From contig NZ_QJKC01000014.1 of assembly GCF_003202035.1 (NCBI RefSeq), positions 62,001 through 126,000 of the forward strand: a DNA stretch of 64,000 nt, in the 5' to 3' direction. Positions within the stretch are counted from its first letter, which is position 1. The number at the start of each line of letters is the position of its first letter. This document shows, one piece after another, positions 46,898 to 55,430 of this stretch. The notes beneath the pieces are model-generated. The model saw only the letters and a list, made by a program, of their open reading frames with translations, ran no database searches and was not told the DNA's origin. Source of the stretch: Aquitalea magnusonii. GTDB lineage: Bacteria; Pseudomonadota; Gammaproteobacteria; Burkholderiales; Chromobacteriaceae. The position numbers were made by a program, and so were the translations under genes.

Positions 46898-47290
46898 TCA
46901 GGGGCAGAGACGACGGGTCCAGCCCGGTTTGGCCCGATAACAGGAAAAATCCTCGCGCACGGCGTGAATCTCCCAGCGTCCGTTACGGCGGCGCAGCTGC
47001 AATTGCTGGCGTATCGCCTTGACGCTGTCGTCCTGCAAGCCATCGCGAATCAGGGTGATGTCTGCCCGGTCGAATGCGGGGGCCGGGCTGTGCTGAATCA
47101 GCCGGAAAGACGGATAGTCGATCTGCCCCTGCTGCCCCAGCTGCTGCCGGACAAAGCGCAGGGCCAGTTCGGCCGGCAATTCGCCTGGCTGGCCGACGAA
47201 GGGAAGCCGCCCTTCATCGGTATAGGCCCAGGCCATGGGGGTGATGGACAGGCTGCACAAGAGCAGCAACAAGCGCAAAGAGGTTTTCAT
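46898..47290 (-). CDS. Hypothetical secreted protein, 130 residues
   Basis: I do not recognise this protein. It has a signal peptide (KTSLRLLLLLCSLSITPMAWA) and a mature part of about 108 residues with the fold-like segment DDSVKAIRQQLQLRRRNGRWEIH and two cysteines near the end (FSCYRAKPGWTRRLC), suggesting a disulphide in the periplasm. The ATG at 47290 is preferred because it opens the signal peptide. It lies 31 bases after the iminopeptidase gene and 70 bases before the leuS promoter. Confidence 0.75.
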   Translation of the reverse strand: MKTSLRLLLLLCSLSITPMAWAYTDEGRLPFVGQPGELPAELALRFVRQQLGQQGQIDYPSFRLIQHSPAPAFDRADITLIRDGLQDDSVKAIRQQLQLRRRNGRWEIHAVREDFSCYRAKPGWTRRLCP

Positions 47291-47321
47291 CAATTTACAG
47301 ACTGCCACATGGCCAGCCGGT

Positions 47322-48263
47322 TCAGCACAGCCGCAGTTTGAAGCTTTCCAGTGCCTGCATCAGCAGCTGCAAAATGCCGCCCTCCCACAGCGAGTGGCCG
47401 GCCATTTCCACCAGCTGGAAATCGGCCTCCGGCCAATGCGCCGCCAGTTCGCTGGCGGTGACCGGCGGGCACACCACATCGTAGCGGCCCTGTACGATGA
47501 CAGCGGGAATATGGCGGATGCGGTCGATCTGCTGCAGCAATTGCCCCTCGGGCAGGAAAATGCGATGCACGAAGTAATGCGCCTCCAGCCGCGCCAGCGA
47601 CAGCGCCACATATTCGCTGCTGGCACGCTCGATGGCGTCGGCATTCTGACGCAGGGCGACGCAGGCCCCTTCATAGCGGCCCCAGGCACGGCAGGCCGGC
47701 AAGTGCACTTGCGGGTCGGGATCGGTCAGCCGCCGGTAATAGGCTTGCAGCAAGTCCTGTCGTTCAGCAACAGGAATCGGCGCGACAAAGCGCTGCCATT
47801 CCTCGGGATAGAACTGGCGCATGCTGTGCATGAACCAGTCGATTTCACTTTGCCGTCCCAAAAAAATGCCACGCAGCACCAGACCCTGCACCCGCTGCGG
47901 ATGCGCCTGGGCATAGGCCAGCGCCAGCGTGCTGCCCCAGGAGCCGCCAAACACCAGCCAGCGTTCTATCCCCAGATGCGCGCGCAGGCGTTCGATATCG
48001 GCAACCAGGTGCTGGGTGGTGTTGTCGCGCAATTCACCGCGCGGCACCGAACGGCCACTGCCACGCTGATCAAACAAGACCGCGCGATAAAACCAGGGGT
48101 CGAACAGCTGCCGGCTCATCGGCGCACAGCCATCGCCCGGCCCGCCATGCAGGTACAGCACCGGCTGGCCATCCTGCCGGCCACATTGCTCCCAGTACAT
48201 CTGGTGCAGGCCATCCAGCGGCAACATGCCGCTGGCGTAGGGCGTAATCGGGGGATAGAGCAT
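47322..48263 (-). CDS. pip: Proline iminopeptidase (peptidase S33)
   Basis: The enzyme removes N-terminal proline from peptides. The 313-residue alpha/beta hydrolase has the oxyanion loop VLYLHGGPGDGC, FDQRGSGRS, the nucleophile serine in GGSWGSTLAL, the acid in QGRYDVVCP and the histidine in MAGHSLWE. The ATG at 48263 has AAGGA five bases upstream; longer readings have no site. It is followed by a small secreted unknown. Confidence 0.95.
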   Translation of the reverse strand: MLYPPITPYASGMLPLDGLHQMYWEQCGRQDGQPVLYLHGGPGDGCAPMSRQLFDPWFYRAVLFDQRGSGRSVPRGELRDNTTQHLVADIERLRAHLGIERWLVFGGSWGSTLALAYAQAHPQRVQGLVLRGIFLGRQSEIDWFMHSMRQFYPEEWQRFVAPIPVAERQDLLQAYYRRLTDPDPQVHLPACRAWGRYEGACVALRQNADAIERASSEYVALSLARLEAHYFVHRIFLPEGQLLQQIDRIRHIPAVIVQGRYDVVCPPVTASELAAHWPEADFQLVEMAGHSLWEGGILQLLMQALESFKLRLC

Positions 48264-48289
48264 CGGCGTCCTTGTCAGGTTGGCAGGAT

Positions 48290-48748
48290 TCAGCACAGCT
48301 GGCTGGTGATGTAATCCCACTCCAGCGGGCTGACCGGGGTAATCGACAGCCGATTGCCACGCTTGAGTACCTGCATCTGTTCCAGCGGCGGATGCTGGCG
48401 CAGCAAGGCCGGCGTCAGCAAGGCGGTCTTGCGCACGAAACGCACATCCACGCACTGCCAGCGCGGGGCTTCGGGCGTGGACCGGGCATCGAAATAGGGG
48501 CTGGCCGGATCAAACTGGCTGGAGTCGGCATGGGCGGTGCTGGCCACCACCGCCAGCCCGGCAATGCCAGGCTCGGCACAGCTGGAGTGCCAGAACAGCA
48601 CGCCATCACCCGGCTGCATCTCATCGCGCATGAAATTGCGCGCCTGATAATTGCGTACGCCGGTCCACTCGAAAGCGCGCTGCGGCGCGGCCATCAGGTG
48701 GTCAATGGACGTTTCGTCCGGCTCGGATTTCATCAGCCAATAGCGCAT
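48290..48748 (-). CDS. EVE domain protein (thymocyte nuclear protein 1 type)
   Basis: The 152-residue protein starts MRYWLMKSEPDETSIDHL and has WTGVRNYQARNFMRDEMQPGD, GVLFWHSSCAEPGIAG and LKRGNRLSITPV, the EVE fold (related to PUA and YTH) thought to bind modified bases. Bacterial copies are usually near housekeeping genes, as here. It precedes pip by 26 bases in the same direction. Function is not established. Confidence 0.93.
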   Translation of the reverse strand: MRYWLMKSEPDETSIDHLMAAPQRAFEWTGVRNYQARNFMRDEMQPGDGVLFWHSSCAEPGIAGLAVVASTAHADSSQFDPASPYFDARSTPEAPRWQCVDVRFVRKTALLTPALLRQHPPLEQMQVLKRGNRLSITPVSPLEWDYITSQLC

Positions 48749-48877
48749 GGGCAATGTCTGTTAATCAATGGAAGGTTAACTTAACAATTTACGCCATCTT
48801 ACAACTGTCTGGCTGGATTATGCTTGGCTCAAGATAAACATCAGGGCCAAACCGCCCTTGCAACCGGGAGTAACATC

Positions 48878-49036
48878 ATGAAAAGCCTGTTGATCGGCAT
48901 CCTGCTGACCAGTGCACTGAGCGCCTGTGTCGTTGTCCCGCCACGCGTGGCCTACCGCGGACCGGAGTTCCGGCCGGTGGAGGTGGTTCCCGTCTACGTC
49001 CCTGCTGAGCGTGGTTACCACCACTGGGAGCGTTGA
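48878..49036 (+). CDS. Small lipoprotein, 52 residues
   Basis: The protein has a lipoprotein signal (KSLLIGILLTSALSAC, lipobox LSAC) and a mature part of about 35 residues rich in Val, Pro and Tyr (VVVPPRVAYRGPEFRPVEVV), ending HHWER. GGGAG lies seven bases before the ATG at 48878, which supports a real gene. The family is not recognised; it is probably an outer-membrane lipoprotein. It is divergent from the EVE gene and convergent with ygfA. Confidence 0.8.
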   Translation: MKSLLIGILLTSALSACVVVPPRVAYRGPEFRPVEVVPVYVPAERGYHHWER

Positions 49037-49057
49037 GTCTCAGCCCCGCCCAGTACT

Positions 49058-49672
49058 TTAAATAGCAGGGCGGCCTGCTGCCAAGCGGTGCAAGCCCGAC
49101 TCGGTCAGCAGATAGTCCAGTTGCACATCCCACGCTTCGCGCGGCACGGCAGCGACCCGCTGGCAATCGTAGGCAACTCCCACCAGCAGGGGCTTGCCGT
49201 ATTGCGAATGCCGGCGGCGAAAGGCCAGGCTGCTGTCGTAAAAGCCGCCGCCCTGCCCCATGCGGTAGCCTTGCTCATCCACTGCCAGCAAGGGCAGCAA
49301 CAGCACGTCCAGCCGCTCGGCCCGCAGGCAGGGGCCATCAAACTCGATGATCCCGTAGCGCGGATGGCGGTACCACTGCCCGGAGGCAGTCAACCGGGAA
49401 AACCACATGCGCCGGCCACGCGCCGGAATCTGCGGCAGCCAGACACTGGCACCGCGTTGCAAGGCGGTGCTGAGCAGGATTTCCACATCCAGCTCCGAAC
49501 CCGCTGCCAGATAGCCGCCAATACGCTTGCCCCGCCGCAACAAACGGCCGGCATGGCGCGCGACGGCACGCATGGCCTGCGCCCGATAGGCCGGGCTCAA
49601 TGCCATGCGCTGGCGACGAATGCTCTTGCGCAGGCTGATCTTGTCGGTAGCAGCAGAAGTCGATGGAGTCAT
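49058..49672 (-). CDS. ygfA: 5-formyltetrahydrofolate cyclo-ligase
   Basis: The enzyme converts 5-formyl-THF to 5,10-methenyl-THF with ATP. The 204-residue protein has the basic opening LRKSIRRQRMALS, GGYLAAGSELDVE and the conserved GYRMGQGGGFYD near residue 145. It lies directly downstream of the 6S RNA gene, the order conserved in beta- and gammaproteobacteria. Confidence 0.95.
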   Translation of the reverse strand: MTPSTSAATDKISLRKSIRRQRMALSPAYRAQAMRAVARHAGRLLRRGKRIGGYLAAGSELDVEILLSTALQRGASVWLPQIPARGRRMWFSRLTASGQWYRHPRYGIIEFDGPCLRAERLDVLLLPLLAVDEQGYRMGQGGGFYDSSLAFRRRHSQYGKPLLVGVAYDCQRVAAVPREAWDVQLDYLLTESGLHRLAAGRPAI

Positions 49673-49702
49673 GGCGGCGCGATGAAAGCTGAAACAGCAC
49701 AG

Positions 49703-49739
49703 AAATGAAAACGACCCGGAGCAAGATGCGCCGGGTCGT
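49703..49739 (-). terminator. Terminator after 6S RNA
   Basis: ACGACCCGG/CCGGGTCGT stem (49711-49719 with 49731-49739), followed on the minus strand by TTTTCATTTCT. It lies between ssrS and ygfA. Confidence 0.75.
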
Positions 49740-49741
49740 GA

Positions 49742-49924
49742 AGGGAGACCCCCGCGAGTGTCGTTTGGGCATAATTCGCTTGTACCCTGTTTCCAGGGAG
49801 GGTCACCTGCCAGTCACTTCGGGCGCGTCCGCAAGGGACGCGACACACCCGTGACTCACGCTGGCAACCAGAAGCGAACGCATTGGTACAAAGGAATTGT
49901 TTGCCGTCACGAACACCGCAGGGG
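49742..49924 (-). ncRNA. ssrS: 6S RNA
   Basis: 6S RNA mimics an open promoter and sequesters sigma70 RNA polymerase. On the minus strand the 5' side CCTGCGGTGTTCG pairs with the 3' side CGACACTCGCGGG (with single-base bulges) to form the closing stem. The two sides of a long, bulged hairpin lie inside, including GCGTCCCTTGCGGACGCG as the terminal loop arm. Position between zapA and the 5-formyl-THF cyclo-ligase gene is the conserved ssrS site. Ends are estimated from pairing. Confidence 0.85.
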
Positions 49925-49959
49925 ATAAGCTGACCTGTAGTGTCCACCAGCCGGCCTGT

Positions 49960-50271
49960 TCAGAACAGGGCTTGCTGGCTTTCGCGAAGCGCCGTGTCGG
50001 CTGCCTCGCTCATATTGCGTATTTTACGCTGGAACGAGGCCATTTCCAAGCCCTCTCCCACTTTGGTACGCAACAAATCGTGGGCGATGTTCAGCGCCGC
50101 CATGATGGCGATCTTGTCGGCGTCCATCACCTTGCCATGCTGCTGGATCATGTCGATCTTGCCTTCCAGCAGCCTGACCGCTTCCAGCAGGGTTTCGCGC
50201 TCGTCGGCGGGTGAGCCTATGGTGAAGTGACGACCCAGCAATTCGATGTCCACCTGCACGATATCGCTCAT
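49960..50271 (-). CDS. zapA: Cell division protein ZapA
   Basis: ZapA bundles FtsZ filaments at the division ring. The 103-residue protein has the family core VDIELLGRHFTIGSPADERETLLEAVRLL (over residues 7-35) and KIAIMAALNIAHDLL, followed by a coiled-coil tail. The start overlaps the zapB-like gene by four bases (ATGA). 6S RNA follows. Confidence 0.95.
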   Translation of the reverse strand: MSDIVQVDIELLGRHFTIGSPADERETLLEAVRLLEGKIDMIQQHGKVMDADKIAIMAALNIAHDLLRTKVGEGLEMASFQRKIRNMSEAADTALRESQQALF

Positions 50272-50495
50272 TCTGCCTCCCCTGCGCCCTGCTCCGGTTC
50301 ATCCGCCTTCGGCAGTCGCTCCACCAGTGCGGCCACGCGATTGCGGGTTTCGTTCACACGGAAATTCAGCTCGGCGTTTTCCTTGAGCGCTTCTGCCAGC
50401 GCCTGGGCAAAACGGCCGTTCTGGGTTTCCAGTTCCTTGATGCGGGCAATCAGTGCCTGCACGCGGGATTCGAGATATTCCAGTTCCTTGTCCAT
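50268..50495 (-). CDS. zapB: ZapB-like coiled-coil protein (TIGR02449 type)
   Basis: The 75-residue all-helical protein has heptads throughout (LEYLESRVQALIARIKELETQN, split over residues 4-25; ENAELNFRVNETRNRVAALVERL). Its place directly before zapA is typical for this small family, thought to aid Z-ring assembly. It starts only 21 bases after the btuF stop, in the same direction, with no terminator between. Confidence 0.85.
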   Translation of the reverse strand: MDKELEYLESRVQALIARIKELETQNGRFAQALAEALKENAELNFRVNETRNRVAALVERLPKADEPEQGAGEAE

Positions 50496-50516
50496 GGCGG
50501 CGAGGATAACGGTCGG

Positions 50517-51392
50517 CTAGTCCAGCGTCAAACCCAGACTACGCCGTGCTGTGTCCAGCGTGGCACACATGGCCAGTGCGCCATCCGGCAAGCGCGGGCC
50601 GGGAATGGTCAGCAGATCCTCGTCCACCACATAGCGCGTCGCTTTGGCCACGGCCGGCAAGGCCGGCCAGCGGTCCCACATGCGCAGGATATCGGCGCGG
50701 CCAGCCAGCATGACTTGTGGCTGGGCCGCGACAACCGCTTCCATGCTGACCTGCGGTGCCGCCTGGGCCAGACCACCGAATACATTGCGCCCGCCGCACA
50801 GCTGCATGACCGAGCCCATGAAGCTGCGCTGGCTGACGGTAAAGATGGGCGCACTGCTGATCTGGTAGAACACGCTGACCGGGGTGCGGCGGGCATAGCG
50901 CTGGCGTAATTGCTGCAGACGCTGGCGATAGCGGCTGGCCGCGGCATCGGCTTGCGGCTGCGTTGAGGTCAATTGGCCCAGGCTGTGCATTTCGCTGGCA
51001 ACATCATCCAGTTGCAGCGGATGGCTGATGAACACCGCCACCCCCAGCTGGCGCAAGCGTTCCAGCTCGCGCAGATTGCCCCCATCCTGCCAGGCCACCA
51101 CCAGGTCGGGCCGCTGGCGCAGTACCGCTTCCAGGCTGATGCCGCTATAGCCACCCACCCGAGGCAGCTGGCGTGCCGCTGGCGGGTAGTTGCTATAGTC
51201 CACCGTGGCCACCAGCCGTGAGCCGGCACCGATGGCATACAGCATTTCGGTGGCATGGGGCGAGAGCGAGACAATGCGCCGGGCTGGACCGGGCAGCGTC
51301 AGCACTTTGCCACTGGCATCAGGCGCACTGACCGCCGCCTGGGCCAGGCCAGCACACAGCAGCAGCCACAAGGCAAAGCCACGCAGCCGCAT
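50517..51392 (-). CDS. btuF: Cobalamin-type ABC transporter substrate-binding protein
   Basis: The 291-residue periplasmic protein has a signal peptide (to about AGLAQA) and the BtuF/FepB-like fold start RRIVSLSPHATEMLYAIGAGSRLVATVDY (split over residues 38-67). RVGGYSGISLEAVLRQRPDLVVAW and VSMEAVVAAQPQVML are conserved. Context (riboswitch-btuB-cobU) supports B12 or cobinamide as ligand. Its ATG shares one base with the cobU stop (TGATG). No btuC or btuD gene is in the window. Confidence 0.92.
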   Translation of the reverse strand: MRLRGFALWLLLCAGLAQAAVSAPDASGKVLTLPGPARRIVSLSPHATEMLYAIGAGSRLVATVDYSNYPPAARQLPRVGGYSGISLEAVLRQRPDLVVAWQDGGNLRELERLRQLGVAVFISHPLQLDDVASEMHSLGQLTSTQPQADAAASRYRQRLQQLRQRYARRTPVSVFYQISSAPIFTVSQRSFMGSVMQLCGGRNVFGGLAQAAPQVSMEAVVAAQPQVMLAGRADILRMWDRWPALPAVAKATRYVVDEDLLTIPGPRLPDGALAMCATLDTARRSLGLTLD

Positions 51393-51916
51393 CAGCCGCC
51401 CTTGAGTGCCAGCGGCAGACCGCAGGCCACCAGGGTGACACGCTGGCAGCGGGCGGCGATGTCCTGATTGAGCCGGCCCAGCAGATCGCCATAGCGGCGT
51501 GCCATGCTGCTCATCGGCATCACGCCCCAGCCGATTTCATTGGTCACCAGCAATAACTGGCCCTGCACGGCGGCAATGGCTTCCAGCAGCCATTGCCTTT
51601 CCTGCACAAAGTCCATTTCGTCGAACTGGTCGTCGCTGCGGAAAAAGCGCATCAGCCACATGCCCAGGCAATCCACCAGCAACAGACCATCTTCCTGATC
51701 ATGGCCCAGCACCAGTTCGGCCAGGCCACGCTCGGCTTCCAGCACCTGCCAGTGTGCCGGTCGCTGCAGACGGTGCTGGCGCACCCGTTCGGCAAACTCC
51801 TCGTCGCGCACTTCGGCGGTGGCGATGTAAGTCACCGGGCCGCCATGCTGGATGGCCAGGTGTTCGGCATAGCGGCTTTTGCCGGAGCGCGAACCGCCGC
51901 TGATCAGGTGAGTCAT
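51392..51916 (-). CDS. cobU: Adenosylcobinamide kinase / guanylyltransferase
   Basis: CobU phosphorylates adenosylcobinamide and adds GMP. The 174-residue protein begins with the P-loop GGSRSGKS (residues 7-14), then VTYIATAEVRDEEFAERVRQHR with the likely GMP-acceptor His48, and VTNEIGWGVMP. AGGAG lies five bases before the ATG at 51916. A terminator-like hairpin (51934-51971) ends 18 bases before this start, between btuB and cobU. Confidence 0.96.
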   Translation of the reverse strand: MTHLISGGSRSGKSRYAEHLAIQHGGPVTYIATAEVRDEEFAERVRQHRLQRPAHWQVLEAERGLAELVLGHDQEDGLLLVDCLGMWLMRFFRSDDQFDEMDFVQERQWLLEAIAAVQGQLLLVTNEIGWGVMPMSSMARRYGDLLGRLNQDIAARCQRVTLVACGLPLALKGG

Positions 51917-51933
51917 GACTGCTCCTGAAAAAC

Positions 51934-51971
51934 AAAAAACCAGCCTGCCGAAAAACAATCAGCAAGCTGGT
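51934..51971 (-). terminator. Terminator-like hairpin between btuB and cobU
   Basis: ACCAGCTTGC and GCAGGCTGGT form a ten-base-pair stem (one G-U; 51962-51971 with 51939-51948) followed by T6 on the minus strand. It starts 16 bases after the btuB stop and its T-run ends 18 bases before the cobU ATG. Confidence 0.75.
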
Positions 51972-51986
51972 AGCTGGCTACATGTC

Positions 51987-53861
51987 TTACAGACCCTGGT
52001 AGCTCACACCAACAAACCCACCAAGACCCAAGGTATTGTACCCATAGGCAGTGGTGTAGTGACGATCAAACAGATTGGTCAGCCTGGCAGTCGCTGTCCA
52101 TGTTTTGCTAAGGCGATAGTTGGCATACAGATTGGTCAGACTATAGCCACCCAGCCAGACATTACTGTAAGGGTTGGTGTTGTAATCAAGATCCCGACGC
52201 TTGGCACTAGCGCTAAATTCTACGCCAGTGGTGAGCTGCCCCCAATCATAACCGGCTGACAGTTGGCCGAATGCCCGAGCACGCCGTTGCAGTTGTTGTT
52301 GGTTGGTATCATCCAGCGGGTCCTGATACGTTACTGAGCCAGACAAATCCCAGTTTCCCCATGTCATCGCTAGTGTCGCCGTACCGCCCTGTATGGTCGC
52401 CTGATTGGCATTGACCACGCTATTCACCCCGTCACTGTTCACACCGGAGGTAATCAGATTGGATATCCGGTTGTGAAACAGGGTGAGCGTTGCCTTGGTC
52501 CCTGCCTGAGCATAACTCAGGGCCAGCTCGCTGTTACGCGAGGTTTCCGGTCGCAGGGCGGGATTACCGGCATAGACGTAGCCACCACCATAATCGGTAC
52601 GCGGAAAATAAAGATCATTAAAGGTCGGAGCCTTGTATGCAGTGCCATAGCTGGCGCGTATGGTGAGATAAGGACTTAAGCGGTATCCATAGCCGAGTGA
52701 GCCGGTTGTCTTGCTACCGAACTGTTCATCCTGATCGTGCCTGAGGTTGACCTGCAACATATTGGCTGAGAATTCGGCAGTATAGCCAGCAAATACCGCC
52801 GCGTTGTGGCGCTGTGTAATGGAAAATGCGGTCGCACTATCCACTTGCTGCTGATCATAATCAGCACCCAACAGGATATTGCCTGCCGCCGTTTTCAAAT
52901 CATTCTGCCAAAGCCATTCATTCTTGGCCGTCTGAAACAGGTCCGTGACATTTTTTGAATCACCATTGACCCAGGCTTCCTGATGATCAACACTATGACT
53001 GAAACGCAGGGTGCTATTCCATGCTTCAGTAACTGTATTGCGGGATTCCACTGACAATCCGGTTTGCCGGGTTATCTGCGTGTTGACCTGGGTTGCAGAG
53101 TTATCGACTCCCACCCTGCCAAACGACTGAAATGCACGTGCGCTCAGCTCATTACCAGCAGAAAGGGTCTGGGTCAGGCTGGCCGAATAGGCGATATTCT
53201 GATACGGATCACGTGCAGAATTGTATGTACTTCCCGCATCCGGATTGGTGAAGGCAATACCGTCAGTACGTTGCTGGCTCAATTGCAGGCTGAATGCGGT
53301 GTTATCCACCTTGCCATCGACACCGCCTCCCACTTTCACCGTGCCATGGTCTCCCATGCCACTATTGAAATTGAAGCGAGGTGCACCATGGCCCTGGCGG
53401 GTGAATATCTGGATGACACCTCCAATGGCGTCTGCACCATACAGGCTGGAACCGTTGCCACGCAGGATTTCAATACGATCAACCAGTGCAAGCGGGATGT
53501 TTTCCAGTGCGGTTGTACCTGATGTAGCCGATGCAATACGCACGCCATCCACCAAAATCACCACATGATTCGCATTGCTTCCACGGATATACAGGCTGGC
53601 CTGACTCCCTATGCCCCCCGTACTCAATGACTCGATACCCGGCTGCCTGGCTAGCAACTGCGGCAGGCTGCTAGCAGCTGATTGCTCGATATCGTCGCGG
53701 GTAATCACGCTGATGTCAGACAAGGTCTTGCTGATGGATTGCGGCTGACGACTGGCCGTCACCACCACTTCCTCACCCTGGAATTGCGGCAGATTATCGG
53801 CCAAGGCCAGACTGGTCCAGCACATGGACAGCAGCATGGCGAGTTGTTGGGGTTTGAACAT
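51987..53861 (-). CDS. btuB: TonB-dependent vitamin B12 outer-membrane receptor
   Basis: The 624-residue protein has a signal peptide ending ALA, a TonB box-like EEVVVTASR, and a plug domain with QPGIESLSTGGIGSQASLYIRG, VVILVDGVRIA and VDRIEILRGNGSSLYGADAIGG. A 22-strand barrel ends in the C-terminal GFVGVSYQGL. B12 specificity is inferred from the riboswitch and cob genes. Its DNA is visibly less GC-rich and uses more A/T-ending codons than its neighbours. AGGAG lies 12 bases before the ATG, unusually far. Confidence 0.93.
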   Translation of the reverse strand: MFKPQQLAMLLSMCWTSLALADNLPQFQGEEVVVTASRQPQSISKTLSDISVITRDDIEQSAASSLPQLLARQPGIESLSTGGIGSQASLYIRGSNANHVVILVDGVRIASATSGTTALENIPLALVDRIEILRGNGSSLYGADAIGGVIQIFTRQGHGAPRFNFNSGMGDHGTVKVGGGVDGKVDNTAFSLQLSQQRTDGIAFTNPDAGSTYNSARDPYQNIAYSASLTQTLSAGNELSARAFQSFGRVGVDNSATQVNTQITRQTGLSVESRNTVTEAWNSTLRFSHSVDHQEAWVNGDSKNVTDLFQTAKNEWLWQNDLKTAAGNILLGADYDQQQVDSATAFSITQRHNAAVFAGYTAEFSANMLQVNLRHDQDEQFGSKTTGSLGYGYRLSPYLTIRASYGTAYKAPTFNDLYFPRTDYGGGYVYAGNPALRPETSRNSELALSYAQAGTKATLTLFHNRISNLITSGVNSDGVNSVVNANQATIQGGTATLAMTWGNWDLSGSVTYQDPLDDTNQQQLQRRARAFGQLSAGYDWGQLTTGVEFSASAKRRDLDYNTNPYSNVWLGGYSLTNLYANYRLSKTWTATARLTNLFDRHYTTAYGYNTLGLGGFVGVSYQGL

Positions 53862-54035
53862 GAAACACACACTCCTGGAACAAGGATCCGGCCGGGCCAA
53901 CGCTGCCACAGCCACAAGAAGTGCGAAGAGGATGGCTTGCGCCATGAGAATGGATGACATCGGAGCAAGCTGGTGGGCCTGCCTGCTGTTCGCCAGATCG
54001 CCTCCCCGCGATATACAGCGACCGCCTGCCGTGGG

Positions 54036-54227
54036 CGGGCGATACCAGACAGGCCGGTCTCCGGGCTGGGTCTTGCGCTGTCGCGCCTTCCCGTTGCACA
54101 TGGCAACAGTGGCAATGGCGACAACTGGGCCGGTATCCACCAGCCAGACCTTACCGTTGCGGGGGCAGCGCCGGTCTTGCACCGGCTTCCCGTTTCATCC
54201 GGGCGGCAAAGCCCGGACACCTGTCCG
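54036..54227 (-). promoter_or_regulatory. Cobalamin riboswitch upstream of btuB
   Basis: On the minus strand it reads GGGAAGCCGGTGCAAGACCGG, then GCTGCCCCCGCAACGGTAAG, and ends with the B12 box AGCCCGGAGACCGGCC, the canonical adenosylcobalamin-sensing core. B12 binding would reduce btuB expression. A TATAAT at 54234-54239 fits a promoter that starts just at its 5' end. Confidence 0.95.
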
Positions 54228-54392
54228 GCGGCGATTATACGGCAAATTGTGGCGAAACCGCGGTGATTTGGTACGAACAGTCTTGATATGCAACAAGCAA
54301 TGCCAATGCCATGGCGGCATTCAGCTTGCCGCGCTGCCCCCCATGACTTAGAGTCCCGCACTAGTCCATGCCAACCCAGAGAACAACGCATC

Positions 54393-55427
54393 ATGACCCA
54401 GTCCATCGCCCTGCCCGCCCACGCTTCTTATCAGGCTGCCCTGCAGCGCCAGAACTCGCTGACCAAGCCGGCCGGCAGCCTGGGCGTGCTGGAGACGGTG
54501 GCCTGCCGCTTTGCCGCCTGGCAGGGGCAGACCATTCCGGCCGCGCTGACGCCGGCCATTACCGTGTTTGCCGGCGACCACGGCGTGACTGCCGAAGGCG
54601 TATCGGCCTACCCATCCATCGTGACCGGCGAAATGGTGAAGAACTTCGCCGCCGGCGGTGCCGCCATCTGCGTATTGGCCCGTGCCATTGCCGCCCGGCT
54701 GGAAGTGGTGGATGTGGGCGTGCTGGGTCAGCTGCCGGAACTGCCCATCGTGCACGCCAAGGTAGCCGCCGGCACCGCCAACCTGGCAGTGGAAGCCGCC
54801 ATGACTGCAGAACAGTGTGCTGCCGCGCTGGAAGTCGGCCGCGCCGCCGCGCGCCGCGCCATCGAACAGGGGGCCAATCTGCTGATCGCCGGTGACATGG
54901 GCATTGGCAATACCACCCCGTCGGCGGCCTTGATCTGCCGCCTGGCCAATCTTGAGGTTGAGCTGGTGGTCGGTCGTGGCACCGGCATCGACGACGCCGG
55001 ACTGGCCAACAAGCGCCGCGTGGTGGCACAGGCGCTGCAGCGCCTGCAAGGACAGTCGTTGAGCGGCACACAGGTACTGGCCGAACTGGGCGGGCTGGAA
55101 ATCGCCGCCATGGCCGGCTTCTATCTGGAAGGCGCGGCACAGGGCGTGCCGGCCCTGGTGGATGGCTTCATCGCCAGCGCAGCCGCCCTGGCCGCCCGTG
55201 CCATCGACCCCGCCGTGGCCGCCTGGCTGCTGGCCAGCCATCGCTCGGAAGAAACCGGTCACCGTCTGGCGCTGCAAGCCCTGGGGCTGGAGCCGCTGGT
55301 GGAGCTGGGTATGCGACTGGGCGAAGGCTCGGGCGCAGCCACTTGCGTACCGCTGTTGCAACTGGCCATCAAGCTGCACGCCGAAATGGCCACTTTTGCC
55401 CAGGCCGGTGTCACCGAGAAAGACTGA
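54393..55427 (+). CDS. cobT: Nicotinate-nucleotide-dimethylbenzimidazole phosphoribosyltransferase
   Basis: CobT activates the lower ligand dimethylbenzimidazole to alpha-ribazole phosphate. The 344-residue protein has QNSLTKPAGSLGVLE, VFAGDHGVTAEGVSAYP, GDMGIGNTTPSAAL and the catalytic glutamate at 311 in MRLGEGSGAA. The ATG at 54393 gives the family start; upstream codons would add an unrelated stretch. It is the first gene of cobT-cobC-cobS, divergent from the btuB riboswitch; no riboswitch is seen on this side. Confidence 0.96.
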   Translation: MTQSIALPAHASYQAALQRQNSLTKPAGSLGVLETVACRFAAWQGQTIPAALTPAITVFAGDHGVTAEGVSAYPSIVTGEMVKNFAAGGAAICVLARAIAARLEVVDVGVLGQLPELPIVHAKVAAGTANLAVEAAMTAEQCAAALEVGRAAARRAIEQGANLLIAGDMGIGNTTPSAALICRLANLEVELVVGRGTGIDDAGLANKRRVVAQALQRLQGQSLSGTQVLAELGGLEIAAMAGFYLEGAAQGVPALVDGFIASAAALAARAIDPAVAAWLLASHRSEETGHRLALQALGLEPLVELGMRLGEGSGAATCVPLLQLAIKLHAEMATFAQAGVTEKD

Positions 55428-55430
55428 GGC

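Noticed and set aside
54288-54392. Longer cobT start at 54288
   Set aside because: The extra 35 residues have no family match, and the ATG at 54393 fits the family start.
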